From assembly GCF_002234675.1 (NCBI RefSeq), contig NC_019881.2, positions 20,585,494 through 20,649,493 of the forward strand: 64,000 bases of DNA, in the 5' to 3' direction. The notes under the pieces are model-generated. The model was not told the DNA's origin. It worked only from the letters and a program-made list of their open reading frames with translations, and made no database searches. A program made the translations under genes and the position numbers. Of this stretch, positions 12,760 through 26,598 are shown one piece after another. The stretch's first letter is position 1. The number at the start of each line of letters is the position of its first letter. The DNA is from Oryzias latipes (lineage: Eukaryota; Chordata; Actinopteri; Beloniformes; Adrianichthyidae).

Positions 12760-15060
12760 TTCTGCTTCGTTTCATTATTATTATTCTTCTCGTTTCTAAC
12801 GGCGTCTTTGAGCTCAAATTTGACCCCCGCCACATACCCGAAAACTCACCAAAATTGGCACACATCTGGGATAAATTGAAAATGAATTTTCGGCAAAGAA
12901 AACGTCAATCCCCCCACGACGATGACATCACGGCGAGCGTTCTCGTAAAAAAAATGAATGGGCCGAAAATCGCTTATGGGGCCAAAAAAAAATATTTTGG
13001 AATACAGTGACGAACCCAAAACACGCGTGTTGGAGATATCCCAAAGAAGATTTGAAATCATTATGGGATGGCCACACGACCTACAGCTTGGCGGCCATTT
13101 TGTGGCGAACTCAGAGAAATGGCGATTTTCGTGTTTTTTGACAATATGGGAAAACGACACTTTTGTTTATGCGATTGTCACGAAATTGCACACACATGCC
13201 AAGACCCTGATTCTACAATAACCAAAGAAGTTTCGTTGACCTTTGACCTTTGGAAGGGGCGGCCATCTTGAATTTTCATAAAAAAGCACCTTTAGTAACG
13301 TATACAAACGAAAACTCGTCCTAGGGATTTTTATCGATCTTTTTGAAACTTCTCAGGCATCAATGGCAAGCTACTGTGGACAAAATGTTGGAATTAGAAG
13401 TTGTAGAATTTGAAACGCGTGCGCATGGCGAATTCGCAACCATCGCCATTTTAGCTAGCTCGCACATATTCTATCGGAATAGCCTGAAACTGAAATATGC
13501 GATACCCTGGCCCACACTGAACAAAACGATGTCACATACGACAAAATCGATAAAGGAATGTGGCCGTGGTAAACAAAAAACCGTCGCAAAAAAAAGTGCT
13601 GACTCGGCAAAAAAAAAAAAAATTCGGATTTTATTTTTAAGAATCGGCTAACGACATCCAGATAACTTTGTCGGGTATATCCGAAGAAAGTTTTGAAATC
13701 ATTACGTGATGGCCACACGACCTACGGTTTGGCGGCCATTTTGTGCCAAAATCTGCCATTTTGAGTTTTTCGCGTTTTTACACGATATGGAAAATTTAAC
13801 TTTTTTTCGAGCGATTTTCACGAAATTTGACTCGCATGTCCCTAGCGTAAGTCTACAATCACCTTTGGAGTTTCGTCGACCTTTGACCTCGGGAAAAGGC
13901 GGCCATCTTGAATTTTCTATAAAAAACACCTTAACCACCAGATTCAAACGTAAACTTGTCGTTGGAATTTTCTTCGATCGTCTCAAAACTTTTTGGGCAT
14001 CAATGGCAAGCTACTGTGTAAGAAATGTTGGAATTAGAAGTTGTAGATTTTGAACGGCGTGCGCGTGGCAAGCTAGCAAAGTGGCGCACTGTTATAACTC
14101 CCATGCATTTCAATACAATACAGTGAAAATTGAATGCATGCATTAATGCCTGAAACTGAATACATTGAAAAACACTGGATATGGACATATAAGGAATGTG
14201 GGCGTGGTTAGCATAAAACCACTGTTGCTAAGGACGACAAAAAGTTTACTTTTACCGATTTGTCCGAAACTGACGTCAATCTGTTCGTCTTCCCGAGGGG
14301 ACCAAAACATAAAATGGTTGCTATGGAGATAAAATCAACAGAAAAGCCGCCATTTTGGAAAAAGTGGTTTTTTTAGCAACTTATGACATATAACTCTCAC
14401 CAATGGAGGAATGTGTTTTTCTGAGTCAGTTGATGATGCTGATCGCTATGCTAGCACTTTTAGCTATGTTAGCATAACTAGCATAGTTAGCATAATTAGC
14501 ATTTTAGGTAATGTCTTTTTCTGAGTCAGTTGATGATGCTGATCGCTATGCTAGCACTTTTCGCCACATTAGCATAGCTAACATAGTTAGCATAATTAGC
14601 ATTTTAGGTAATGTGTTCTTCTGAGTCAGTTGATGATGCTGATCGCTATGCTAGCACTTTTAGCCACATTAGCATAGCTAGCATAGTTAGCATGATTAGC
14701 ATTGTAGGTAATGTGTTTTTCTGAGTCAGTTAATGATGCTGATCAATATGCTAGCAATTTTAGCCACATTAGCATAGCTTACATATTTAGCATAATTAGC
14801 ATTTTAGGTAATTTGTTTTTCTGAGTCAGTTGATGGTGCTGATCGCTATGCTAGCACTTTTAGCCACATTAGCATTGCTAGCATAGTTAGCATAATTAGC
14901 ATATGCAGTTTTGACTAGCCATTATCAAAAGTGGGCGGTGAGGGCGGTGGTGCGTAGAGTTGGGCGTGGAAGGCGGGTTGCGTCTGCGGGCCATACAACG
15001 CCGCTTGCGGCTTTAATTGGATTTGAAGCCTGTTTTTGTCAAAAACAAGTGATAATAAAT
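12760..15060 (+). repeat. Composite interspersed repeat family F with internal duplication
   Basis: This is a long noncoding repeat of the kind scattered through teleost genomes. It contains a direct duplication with a constant offset of 640-641 bp: GGCCACACGACCTAC at about 13070 and 13711, TTTCG(T)CGACCTTTGACC at 13231 and 13871, and CAATGGCAAGCTACTGTG at 13361 and 14001. Units are roughly 12935-13574 and 13575-14215. A block containing AAAATGGTTGCTATGGAGAT (about 14313) recurs in creb3l2 intron 6. It then runs into the 100-bp satellite and ends with a GC-rich block (about 14930-15015). No terminal repeats or protein were recognised. Confidence 0.7.
14411..14902. repeat. Five-copy 100-bp tandem satellite
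   Basis: The phrase CTGAGTCAGTT starts at 14421, 14521, 14621, 14721 and 14821, so the period is exactly 100 bp with no net indel between copies. Each unit carries GATGCTGATCGCTATGCTAG and then several TTAGCAT words in near-palindromic arrangement. Copies differ by scattered substitutions. The last unit fades after about 14900. Confidence 0.95.
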
Positions 15061-16490
15061 GCAAATGCTAATAAATATCCTATTTTAGAAATGGATAAAA
15101 CATTTATAGACTATATTCTTTAATACCTGTTCTTTGTTTTTTGGGGTTCTAAGCTTTAAAATAAAGGTTTCCACTTATAAAATCATTTTTAGCTTTCTAA
15201 CTTTTAGTTGTTTTTCCTTTACTTATTTTTTCCACCAAAGCATAAAATTATACTTAAAGCTAAAAAATACTTAAAGTCAAAAGATTTAGTTAATCTGTAT
15301 TTTTCTTTTGTTTTTCTTACACAAATTTTGGAGAGACTTCAGTTTTTTATTTATTTAATACATTTTTTTTTGTCATTTTTTTTCTTTCTGTTTTGTTCAT
15401 TCTGATTGTTTATTTTTAGTTTAATATACTACCAGTTAATGACGTTTTTTAAAACATTTATATTCTAAAAATAATATTTTAATAGTTACATAATGATTTT
15501 CACATTAATTAACAACATTAATATTTGAAATTATTTTTAAAATGTCTTCGAAAAGCTGTTGGTGGATTCTCATGTAGCGTTGTCTTGTCCCAAAGTGATT
15601 GGTGAAACTGAGATTCCACGCGGCGATGCTGATTGGCTCCGGCACTGTCAATCAAAGACTTGTCAAAGCTTCCAGGGCAGGAGGTTTCTGATTGGAAGAG
15701 ATGCCTGATGTGGGCGGAGCTTTTAGGCATTGCCAACCTGTAGCTTCAGTTTAAAGGGATCAACAACTAATTCTGCAGTCAGACCGGAAATACTTAAAAA
15801 TGATAACAAAATAAAACCGACGGTGCGTTTAATGTATTTGACATTTGTGTTTGAACTGATTTAAATGAAAGTCAATAAATACAGATGATTACTATAATGT
15901 GTACTTTATGTATATATATTAAATGTATTCTATAATTTTCAAGAACTTCCATCACTTTCATTTGGATTTACTAGTAGTAAAAGAGCGGAATTATATGAAA
16001 AAAGCGAAAAGATTTATGAGATAATCTATGTAATTTCAGCTTGTACAAACATTTCTTGCAGGATTAATGTTGTTTTTATGCAGTTATTTAAACTAATATA
16101 GGTCCAAACCGACATTTTAAGAAAATTAATACTTAAATGTGGCAAAAGTATTTAGCTTTGCTGGCTTTGTTTCCTTTTTTAAGCAAAATTAGATATTGAT
16201 TTCCAATCAATATGTATATATATATACATTGTTTTTTTTAAGCAATACAGTGAAAAATTAAGTGCCAGAAGTACAAAAAACAAAATCACACAAAGCATTA
16301 TTTAAAGTCAGGGATAGCAGGAGACAGAAAAATACAATTAAAAATTAATTTATAAAAAGCACATATATATGTTAGCATATAAGCATATAAGTTAACTACA
16401 AAGTTTTAGTTTGTTGTTTTCAGCACAGCAATTTCAACCAAATGTAACCATAAATCTATAATTTTAAATGCAGGTAGCATCATATTTGTA
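15061..16490. other. Intergenic region upstream of creb3l2
   Basis: AT-rich sequence without a recognisable gene. Between 15590 and 15700 there are several ATTGG/CCAAT words (GTGATTGGTGAA, GCTGATTGGCTCC, CTGATTGG), which could be NF-Y sites or part of an old repeat. A short (TA)n run lies near 16212-16226. Confidence 0.5.
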
Positions 16491-16499
16491 TGGAGCTTG

Positions 16500-17088
16500 G
16501 TTTGTCCTTTACTTTGAAATCTTTTACCGGAAATTGAAGGTCAGTTCTGGAGAGGCGCAAACAGCTGGAAAATATAATTCACCGCAGATTCTTTCTGCTG
16601 TGCTAATTTGTTTTGCTCCTATTTATTTTTTATTTCTAAGTTATAAAGTCCGTTCAAACGTCTTCATCTCGCTGGAACCAAATTCGGGAACTTTGAACGT
16701 TTTTCTTGTCGTACTTGTCCGTAGCCCCGCCCACACATTCCTCCGTCTGTCTCTGGGCTCCGAGGAGGAGGTGGAGGCAAGAAAAACCAAAAAACAAGAG
16801 ACCCTAGAAAACTGTTTGAGGACTCAGAACCAGCGAGGAGATGATCCTAAACATCAATGAGAGGATTTCTCGGTCCGAACCCGACCTGTCGTAGTCTTTG
16901 GACGCCGGTATCCGCCTTTTTTCTAAGCAAGTTCGTGTGTCTTTTCTTTGCGCAAATCAACTGACTTTGGAACTTTTTTTTTATTGCGGAGTTGGATCTG
17001 GAATTTGCGAAAAACTGCATAGCAACAAGAAGTTTCCTCAGAGGACGTGGGGGGAAAAATATCCAATATCTAAACGACGGAAGAAGTC
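16500..17088 (+). promoter_or_regulatory. creb3l2 promoter and 5' untranslated region
   Basis: The sequence becomes more GC-rich from about 16660, with a CCCCGCCCAC box at about 16725 and a GAGGAGGAGGTGGAGG stretch, then runs without an intron signal into the ATG at 17089. The transcription start is not defined. GGACGTGG at about 17043 resembles the CRE/UPRE-like sites bound by the CREB3 family, so autoregulation is conceivable but unproven. Confidence 0.4.
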
Positions 17089-20000
17089 ATGGAGATCCTG
17101 GACAGCAGTGAACCGTATCTAAACTGGGACAGGAACCTGAGCGAGCTGTCCGAGAGCGGGGAGATCGACTCGGTCCTCTACAACAATGTGAGTGATCCAC
17201 TGTGTCGACAAGTGATCGATCAGGATCTGCTGATCAGGTCGGGGGCGATCACCAAATAAGATCTTTGATAAGCAGTTAATGAGCTCCGAGGGGGAGGGAA
17301 CAGAGGTGCACCCTGCTCTCCAGGTGAGCCTTGGGGTCCAGGATGCAGCCTTTTTTGTTTGCTTCCATAGAGGGCAAAGAGTTTATGCATTTAGAATGAG
17401 GTATAAGTGCGAGGAATTAAAGCTTTTAGAACTTTTTAGCATTAAAAGTGACACGGAAAGAAACATAAAACTTATTTTTTGTCTTTTTCTTTGGAAAAAA
17501 AATATCACCATATTTCTTAAGTTTTTAACCCTTCAGAGATGTAGGAACCCACTCTTGAAATTGGTTTTGGATAAACGGTTGGCTAAATTCAGAAAGTACT
17601 ACAACAGCACATGAAGAGTCAATAATCAGATAATCATTTGGTGTTTAAGTAAACAGCCGCCGTGAAAGTTTTTATTATGTCTGAAAAAGATCAAGGACAG
17701 TTACACACTGAATCCTTGAAGACGATAAAATAAAAATAAAAAAGGACAAATTGCTTATTATTTATGTTAAAAATATGATTCGTGTGCTAATATGTTTATA
17801 TTTTTTCTTTACATTTGCCATAACAGATAGTTTAGTGTGAGGAATTGACTAAATGTGTCAATTTTTACAATTTTCCTGTTGTTTGCAGGATTTACATCCT
17901 TTATTTTTTATTTTTTTAGAAAAAAAATAACATGTAAGATTGTTAAATATTACACTTGAATGTTTAATAGTTCCATGAAGATGTGAAAAGTCAGCAGTGT
18001 TTTGAAATATGACTCTTACATGGTTGATTTATTGTGCAACTCTTCATGTTTTTGCAACTTTGAGCTTCTTTCTGGATTTCTGAAATGATCAGAGAAACGT
18101 GTCCTCATCTTGAAGATGAAGTTTTTCCATTTTTATCTCTGAACGTTGAGGACTTTTATGTCGTGGGACTCTCTTCCTGTACTCACACAGCATTGGAGCG
18201 CTGATAGAATCGATCAGGAACTTGAATTTAAAGCGATGCTGTGTTACATAACTGGGTCTCAGTCTTGCAGGCATTGCTGAGCCTTAGTTTCCCTGCGAGC
18301 CAGGAGGATTGTGGGATGGAGAATGTGGTGTGTGTGTGTGCATGTTTGTGTGGTTTCCAGACAGCTGGATTGCAGACACACACACACACACACACAGAGT
18401 GCAGGAGCCTGAACCCACACAGGTGGTTGTGTTTCCACGGCTCTTCCAGGCTCTTTAAACCTCCTGGAGGAGCCCGTCTGCGTCTCCACAGCAGGCGTGC
18501 AAAGACCTGTTGCTCTTAAGGAGCAAATGAAGCTGTTTGACTCAAAAGATCAAAGCCGGACGTCCTGTTTGAATCCTGCTCTCACATCAGAGGGGAATCG
18601 ACATCCTCTGCAGGATTTCCTCCAGTTTTAACGACACATTTAGACCATTTGAAGACCGAGTCCGATGAAAACGAATAAGGCCTCATCTTCCTGTGGCCTG
18701 AGGACTTATATGAATTAAACAAGCTGAAAAGGGTTTTTTTGAGTATTTTTTAAATTCAAATCCTTGTGAATGAGGAGCAGACGAGAAAAGGCCGTTTGAA
18801 AAAGATCGTAGCTCTCTGCTCCAATATTGCTCGCCATTTTTGTTGCGTCGCTGATGTGAGGTTGGGGGTGTGAGGGGCTGTAAGCTAGCTGGAGAGAGTG
18901 TAAACATGGATGACGGGAAGTGGGGGGAAGGCTTTCTCCTCACCAGCAGGCCCGCCCACAATTCTGTGGTGAATTTCTGATGAACTGATGCCGCTTTGCA
19001 GAAACTTTGTCCTAGAAGTTTTTGGATTTTGGCTAAAAACGGCTGAATTATAGTTCAAAGGCCAGTGACCGGGTGGAGTAAGCAGACATGTTGGCCACAT
19101 GTGTCCATCTTGAAGCCAGATGTTAGTCTGACCGGACTCCTGGCTTCAACTCTCAAAAGGCACTGCAGCCAGCGGTGGTGGTGGTTCCCTGAAGGTTAAA
19201 CCAGGAAGAACGGCATTGTGGGGGATGTGTTGAGCCAACGGGAGCCTTGTGTTTGTGTGTGGGGCAGCTTCAGAGACAGACTGGAGTCTTTGTTCAGCTC
19301 CGGCCCCCTCCTGGGGGGCTTCTCCTGCCGGATTCCTCACATCGGCGTGAACCTGAACCGTCCGCTGGCAGGATGCCCCGCCCACCTCTGGAAGCCTTCA
19401 GGTTCCTCAGGTTGGATTTGAAGTGGCTTTTATGTCGCCTCTGAAAAGGAACAATAGTTGCTTTTGTGGGCGTGCCTGATTGTCGTGTTTCACATTTTTC
19501 TGTAGGTGAAAACAAAAGTGTCTTCACTGCTAAATCTGCATCAAGAGTTTTTTTTTGCTGCTCTAAAGCAGACTTCAAAGGATTTAGATTGGACTAAAAA
19601 GTTTATTCCTTTTCTGAGGAAAGCCTGTGAGAAGAATGCAGACATTTTTGTTCATTTGAAATCTGTCAAGTCAATATAAAGCAAGAATTTCCTGTTGGAG
19701 CACTTGATTTTTTTTTAGCAAGCTTGGATTTCCAGTTTAGCTTTATCAGGATACTTCCTTGTTGCTAAATATTGGTTCTGTGGTGCATTAGAGTAGTGTT
19801 TTTCAATAAGTGTGCCGTCAATTTACCCATTTTCACTGATCTAAAAACATTTCCCATCTCCAGGATATCAGCTCTGTGTTCATCCAAACAGGTCCTGATA
19901 AAACACTGAGAAGTTTGGAATATGAAAGATCATAAAATACTTTTTTTGTGTTTATTTGATTCTATTAAAGACATTTTGATAAGAATGACGGTACCGCGAT

Positions 20001-23000
20001 TTAGCCGCAGCTTCAGCTCTGTTTTCTGAAAAGTCCCGCCCCTTTAACTGTCTCCACCAATCATTCTTGGAGGCTTAATCATAGATCATCAGTCTGACCA
20101 ATCAGAAGTGGTTAAAGTCTTCACTTCCTTGTTCCGATTCTGCTCATAAAGTTTCTCAGTTCCAACAAAAATACCAGCTAAAGCTCGTCTAGCGGTTTAG
20201 CTTTCCGCGGATTTCGGTGTCAGACCGTGGAACAAGTGAAGAAAACAATGAAGCTCAGAGATGCTAGTCTGTCTGCAGTTTTTGCACTACATCTCCCATG
20301 ATGCATTGGGTTAAAGTGACAGCATCTCAGCGTAAAATGAGTCTTCCCTGTTGAACGTCTTGAAACCACAATGAACACATCAAACAGTTTTTAAATCTTC
20401 TTGATGAAATCAGAGGTCAACAGTTTAGTTCTCCTTCAAGGTTTGTGTTTATTAACAGCCAAACATCCCAGAGTTTGGTCCAAGTCATCTTTCTAACTGA
20501 AACACTTTTCTAATAACGTCTGGATTATTTTATATGTTAAACTTAAGTAGAAGTAATAACAACATTTAAGAAACAGGATTAAGGTGAAAAAGCCAACAGA
20601 CACAATTCAACTAAACTGAAGACGAGCAGCTGTTGTAACTGCAAGAACATTAAAAAGGACGCCATCTATATGTCACTACCAAATCCGAGTCCCTGATTGG
20701 TGGAAGTTTGACCTGGCCATGCATTTTGTACACAGAGCCCAAATATAATTGTAAACATTTGCATAGTGATGCTTGAACGAGCTTTTGAACACAGAAGCCT
20801 GAACGGCCTGTTTACATGGAGTTTTCATTGGAAGTGGCCACTTGAACGCAGGTTGTCGAGGGCGATGCGAATGCAAATGAACATTTTCCCCCCTTTAACC
20901 TGTGAACAAAACCTGCTTAACTATCCAAGTGCGTAAAAAAAAAGCCTGCACAGTGACAAAAGTCAACAGTGAAATGACCAAAATAAAACCTTTGGACGCA
21001 ACGACACGATGGCCGGAGGTTTGTTTAACTTGCTGCACGTAGGGGGAAAATGGCTGCATTTGTTCCAGGACTTTTCTGGAGTGGACACAGCGTTCCTCTG
21101 ATCCAGAACCTCTGCCTCGGCCTCCTCCGCATGGCTGCTTTGACAGCTCGGCGCACACTCAGGACAGACTTCTTTCATTCAGGCACACGCCCAGAGCGCA
21201 AACAGCCTGTTGACAGTGCAGAGCCTGTTCTCCGTTGGGGCAGGGCATCCCGCTCCCCCCGCTGACCTTGTGCGTCTGAAAGGCCCGTGTGTGCGACGGT
21301 CGGCCGTCCACGTGCGCGCACATTCCCTGTTCTTTTCAGGACTTCACGGCGGTTGCTGTTTTTGCAGACGTTGTTTTAGCCGTTTTGCGCGTGGGAAAAC
21401 CAAACCGGCATCTCCAGACCGAGGTGTTGCCGGTGGAACACACCCCAGACCTTTGAGGAACATGCAGCATTTTTTTAAACACATTATCAATATTGTCATC
21501 CTAGAAGATATTCACCAGTTTAACAGTCTCGACTGGAAAGGCAACCCTGAGGCTGTTTGCAGCGCCGCACAAGAAGCACATCCTGTTTGCATCACTTTTA
21601 TTTTAAGTAGTCATAAATTTGCCAAATTGTTGCAGCGTCTTTGTCATTCAAGGGTTAAAAATGAGAACAGACAGCAAACGAACTAAAAAAATGCTGTAAA
21701 AATAATATTGACATAAAAAAACTCTTTCAAATGGGTTGATGAGGTCACGTAGGTTTAAAAATGTGACACAAAGAGAGCAATTTAACCGTCATGTTTTAGG
21801 GAATCGTCTAATCGTCTGGACCTTTGCGCCACAGATGGTTCCTCTGAAGCCGGAGCTGAAAAAGACGACCTAGGAGCAGATCAGTGATCCGTAGTCAATC
21901 GAGTTAAGAGAAAAGGAGGAATGTCTTCCAAAAGTCACTAGAATGTAGAAAAAAATCAGGGAATGGAGACGGGTGGCTTTGGCTAGGCCTGCACAATTAA
22001 TTGCAAATTTATCGTTATCGCGATTTCAAGCTGTGCAAAATCCACATCGCAAAAAGTTGGTGAAAATCGCAATAAATGGTAAACCTTAAATGTTAAAACA
22101 ATCCTATGGCAACTTGAACTATTTAATACATTTAAAAAAAAATCCCTTTATGCATTTGACCAATCAGATGGAGCCCTTCACGTTGTTGACCAATCGGATG
22201 TTAGAGGTTGCCCTCCTGATTAGACGACAGTCATTTGGAGACTAATTCAAGGTATTTTGACTATTATCTAAATTAAACTTTTGCAGTGAAATGGAAATGT
22301 TTTTGTTGTTTTTACTATTTGTTCATTTATCGCAAGTTATATCGTCATCGCAATATTGATCACTGATATCGCATGTTTTCCTCATATCGTGCAGCCCTAA
22401 CTTTGCCTGTTTCATCAGACGTTTTTATCTGCAGCTTGTTAATACTGATGTCAATGATGCCTTGTGGACAAAGGTTTTTAATTGCTCCTTAAATGTATTG
22501 GTGCTGTTCAGTGATGTGTAAGCAACCCAAACCATGATACAACCACCTCTGTGCCCAAGCACATACTTTAACATTCAAATTAATTTTTTTGTTATCAGTC
22601 ACTCTATTTGTAGGGCGTCTATCATCAACATGCGTAGAACACAAGGTGCTTGACGTAAGACATAGGTTTTATGTCAATGAATTAGTCTTCGTCCCGACTG
22701 ACTGCGATTGAAATATGAACCATAAAAGCTTTAAGATACCTAAAAATGAATAATTTAAAAGTTAAAAAGGAGGAGTCTGTCATTTATATTTGAAAATCTC
22801 CACTGATGCAGTTGTTTTAATTGACTAAAAGGTTACTTTTGGATTTGTGGTTTAGTGTCCTCCCCGAACACATAATAGTTGGGATTTGAACCCCTGACCG
22901 ACCGAAACATGTAGTGCTGGATTTCTTTAACTGCTTCATGGTTTAGCGGCAGCAGATCTCGAGTTGAGTGACTCATCAGTGATTGGTCCGAGTCAGTGTT

Positions 23001-26000
23001 GCTAAGGCAACCACCCTCACCTATCAGATAGGGAGCTTGTTGGAAGGCCACACCCCCTACCACTTGAAAGCGGGCTGAATGTAATCTGTCAATCAAACGT
23101 TTCCAATGTTGAACGTGGGGGCCAGCAGGCTCCACCTACTTTTATTGAGGCATCTGATTGGTCAGTTTATAACTTGAATAACTTGAACTACAAAAAAATA
23201 TAATATTAAGAAAATGGATTATCAAGAACATGTTTGTTCTGTCCAATAGAATGACTGAGTAATAGTTGTTTATTTCTCTATAGAAGTCTACTGGATTTTG
23301 CTTTCTTGGAGCCACTTCCTGTTTGGACCACCAGGGGGGAGGGGCCAGTCTGTCCAGTTCTCTTGTACAGTGGATTCGTTTGCAGGTTTTGATGCGTCCT
23401 GGTGAAAATCTTCTGCAGCTATTGGACTCCTGTAGCTGTGAAGAATGCATTTTTTTTTCCCTTTGGCTAACCGTCTGCTGACCCAATAAAAGTTTTTGGC
23501 GTTTAGGACTGACAGCTGGAGCCCACATGGACACGGGAACACGGGGCCGGCAAATCTGATGCAACTTTTCCCCTCAACTTTTGCGAGTGGGCTCCGTGTC
23601 GCTGCCGGCGGCCAGCTGAACGCTCTAAGCTGTATTTAAGCACAAAGCCAAGGCATCAATCAGGGCGCAGGGGGTGATTATGGGAAATCCAGAGGAGCCT
23701 TGGTTCTCTGCAGCAAAGATAAATTTAACCCCCCTGTGTGTGTTTTTTGCTGCATTTCTGCTCTTTTTTTAAGTGTTCATCCCCTGTCATTTGCTTCAGC
23801 CCCCATAAATGTGAAAAATCTGTGCGGTTTGCAGGGTGTGTGCTTTATGACACACCCACGACCTTTAAAGCTGCTTCTAGAAACCCAGAGACTTGTGGTT
23901 GTTTAGCCACTTTTCCTTCTCTTCATCCCTTCTTCTTCTTCTTTTGTCCAGATTTAAGGGAAAAGTTGAACTCTAAACAGAAATTTGAACAAATTTAATC
24001 TGGGTTGTGTTTGCACCACAGTGTTGGAAGAAATAAAGATCCCTCCGCTGCTTTTTATCCTTTAAACCCCCCCTCATCTGTAACCCCCCCCCCCCCCCAC
24101 CCCCAGGTGAACCACAACGAGTCAGCTCCTGCTCAGAATGTCAGGAACCGCCGCGTGCCTCAAATCCTTTTCTTGACTTCTTGCTTTGGTCGTTTTCCAC
24201 TCAACGCTCTGCAGACGTGAAAGAAACACATCAGGATATTTGGCATTAATGTAGTTTCTAAGGCATAAACTCCAAGCACAAAAATGCTTATCATCATTTG
24301 GTCCTCCATTTTTCTGTACATTTGTGCCCGATCCCCCCCTTCCTAAAAGACGGTATAGTGCAGGACTATCCAGTATCCCACATTTGAACATAAATCAGAC
24401 CCATGCTAACAACTTTAAAACACATTTGAAGCCATTTTATGAAGACCATTTATGGATCTTGATGATGAAGTCTTGGATGGTTTCTAATAAATAAAGTTAC
24501 ACACATTGTTTTGTAAATGACAAATCATTCAAACACAATGCATTGTGGTGTTTACTCACCACACTAGTGAGCATTGATGTCCACTAGTTTTTCGCAGAGA
24601 CTTATGGGAAATTTCCCAGGCACTGGACTTTGGAATTGCACAACCCGAAAAAATGGTGTTTGGCTCCGGGCTGGTACTGGTCCAAGGGACAGTTGGTACC
24701 GGAGCTTAGAGATAAAAAACACATTTTTTCCATTTGATTTATTTTCTGATTCTGAAGGACGTTTTTGTCTGAAAAACTGCTGGATTGGACTCATTCTTGA
24801 CGCAGAGGAAGTTCTCCGTTATGTGTTGAAAACTCATTACGGCAGCTGCACGGACTGCTAAATTGAAGCTAGCAAAGCTAACAAACAAAGAAAAAACGAT
24901 TTGGAAACTTTCTTTACGCTGAAAAGATCCAGAGAGGAAACGGCAGAAAAGACTTTGACTTCAAAATAAAAGAAAAACTGCATTTAACAGACTAAAACCA
25001 GGAGTCTTTACTCCAAATATGGATTTATTGTGACAGTTATAAGATTCAGCTGTCTAATGTCACAAGGATGCTTCTTAATTTTTTATTCACATCACATTTT
25101 AATAATTCCTACATGAAGTCTAGTGAACAAATAAAGTTTAAAGCGACTGCAGATGTTTTATGGAGGATGAACATAAACTTTGCTTAAACCAGACGCTCAC
25201 TTATGCCCAGTCTGCCATTAAACTGGTCCGTGGGCTGAAGACAGTTGGAGACCCCCCCGTCCCCGCCCCCGTATGGGGCCCTAAGTTAGAGGAAGTGTGG
25301 ACACGATGTCCTGTCACGTCAGGAGTTCACCGTCTGCTTTTTCATCAAACCTCTGATCCCGTCAACCTCCAGCAGCTGTTTCCTCAGGTGAGCGGCAGAA
25401 ACGTTTGGCTGCCAGATGTGGTGTTGGCGTAAAAAGGGGGGGGGGGGGGGGGGCAAACAACACGTTGCATTCTGAAGGGAGCAGGACAGGGTTGGTGGGT
25501 ACGTTCCACGCCTTGCTCAAGGACCGGCGACCCATCTCTTGGGTGACCGTTGTAGCATTTCTCATGCGAACGCATGACAGATGCAGCACCGACCTCGAGG
25601 TTACCATGACGACGACATTGTCGGGTTCTTCTCGGGTGAAAATGTGCACATTTTGGGATTCAAATGAACGAGGAAGCAGATGAAGCTGGTCGCTTTCAGC
25701 ACGCTCGTCCTTGCTTTTTGATGCGTGATTTACATCACATGAAAATGCATCAGGATGCTTTGGCGTGGCGTCACGCCGCACCAAAGCATCCATTCCAGCT
25801 CATGTTAGAGGGACACACCTGATCACAAACCTCTGCTTCGGCTCCTTTTCTGACATTCCTCTAGAAGAGATTTTTCCATCCGGCATTTCTTTTTCTTTTT
25901 TTTGAATTGGACACAAACAAGCTCATTCATCCGCACAAAGTTCAGCAAGTGTGCAAAGATGTGAGTCAGTCTGTGTGACTTCTCCTCATCCACCAGCAAC

Positions 26001-26567
26001 GCAGGAATTCAGACCGGCGGCGCGCCTCGACAAGTTTCCCCCAAATGTCGGCCTCCTGTCAGGGCAAAGGGAGCTTTTATTCTGAAAAACCCAGAAGAGG
26101 GTGAACAGTGACGTGGATGGAAAAAGAGATGCAGGAGGGGTGAAGGAGTTCGTCCGGGCGGCGAGATGGAAGGGAAATAAATGCTGTGCATGGGTTAGGC
26201 TCCGCCCAGTTCTTCAGCCGAAACAGCTGTTTGTGTTTAAATGGGAGAAAGTGGACTTCAGGGTCTCCAGGTTTTTATGGAAACTTCAGACTTTAGTTAA
26301 ACTGCTCCTGATGTCATGGTTTTGACATGTCAGTCGGGGTGACCCAGTTTGTGTTTTTTTTATTCAACTTTAAGGTTCTTTTGGTGGTCATCAAAAAGAG
26401 CTATTTTGGCTACTGAAGTACACAAAAGAGTCATGGTGGGGGGGCACTTTTCTCCTCCTGAACTTCCCGTCTCCATTCCCTGTTGTGGGGAATTTGACTT
26501 TTTTTATTGAGACGGCTAAAATAAGCCTCCTCACACCGTTTGGCGTGTTTCCGTCCTGTAACCGTTT

Positions 26568-26598
<31 letters not shown>

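Noticed and set aside
14411..14902. CRISPR-like regular spacing
   Set aside because: The whole 100-bp unit repeats with no unique spacers, and the genome is vertebrate.
16468..16860. 130-codon frame upstream of creb3l2
   Set aside because: Composition is untranslated-region-like and no family is recognised; it ends before the true ATG.
23142..23564. 140-codon minus-strand frame
   Set aside because: Lies inside interspersed repeat family A; no domain recognised.
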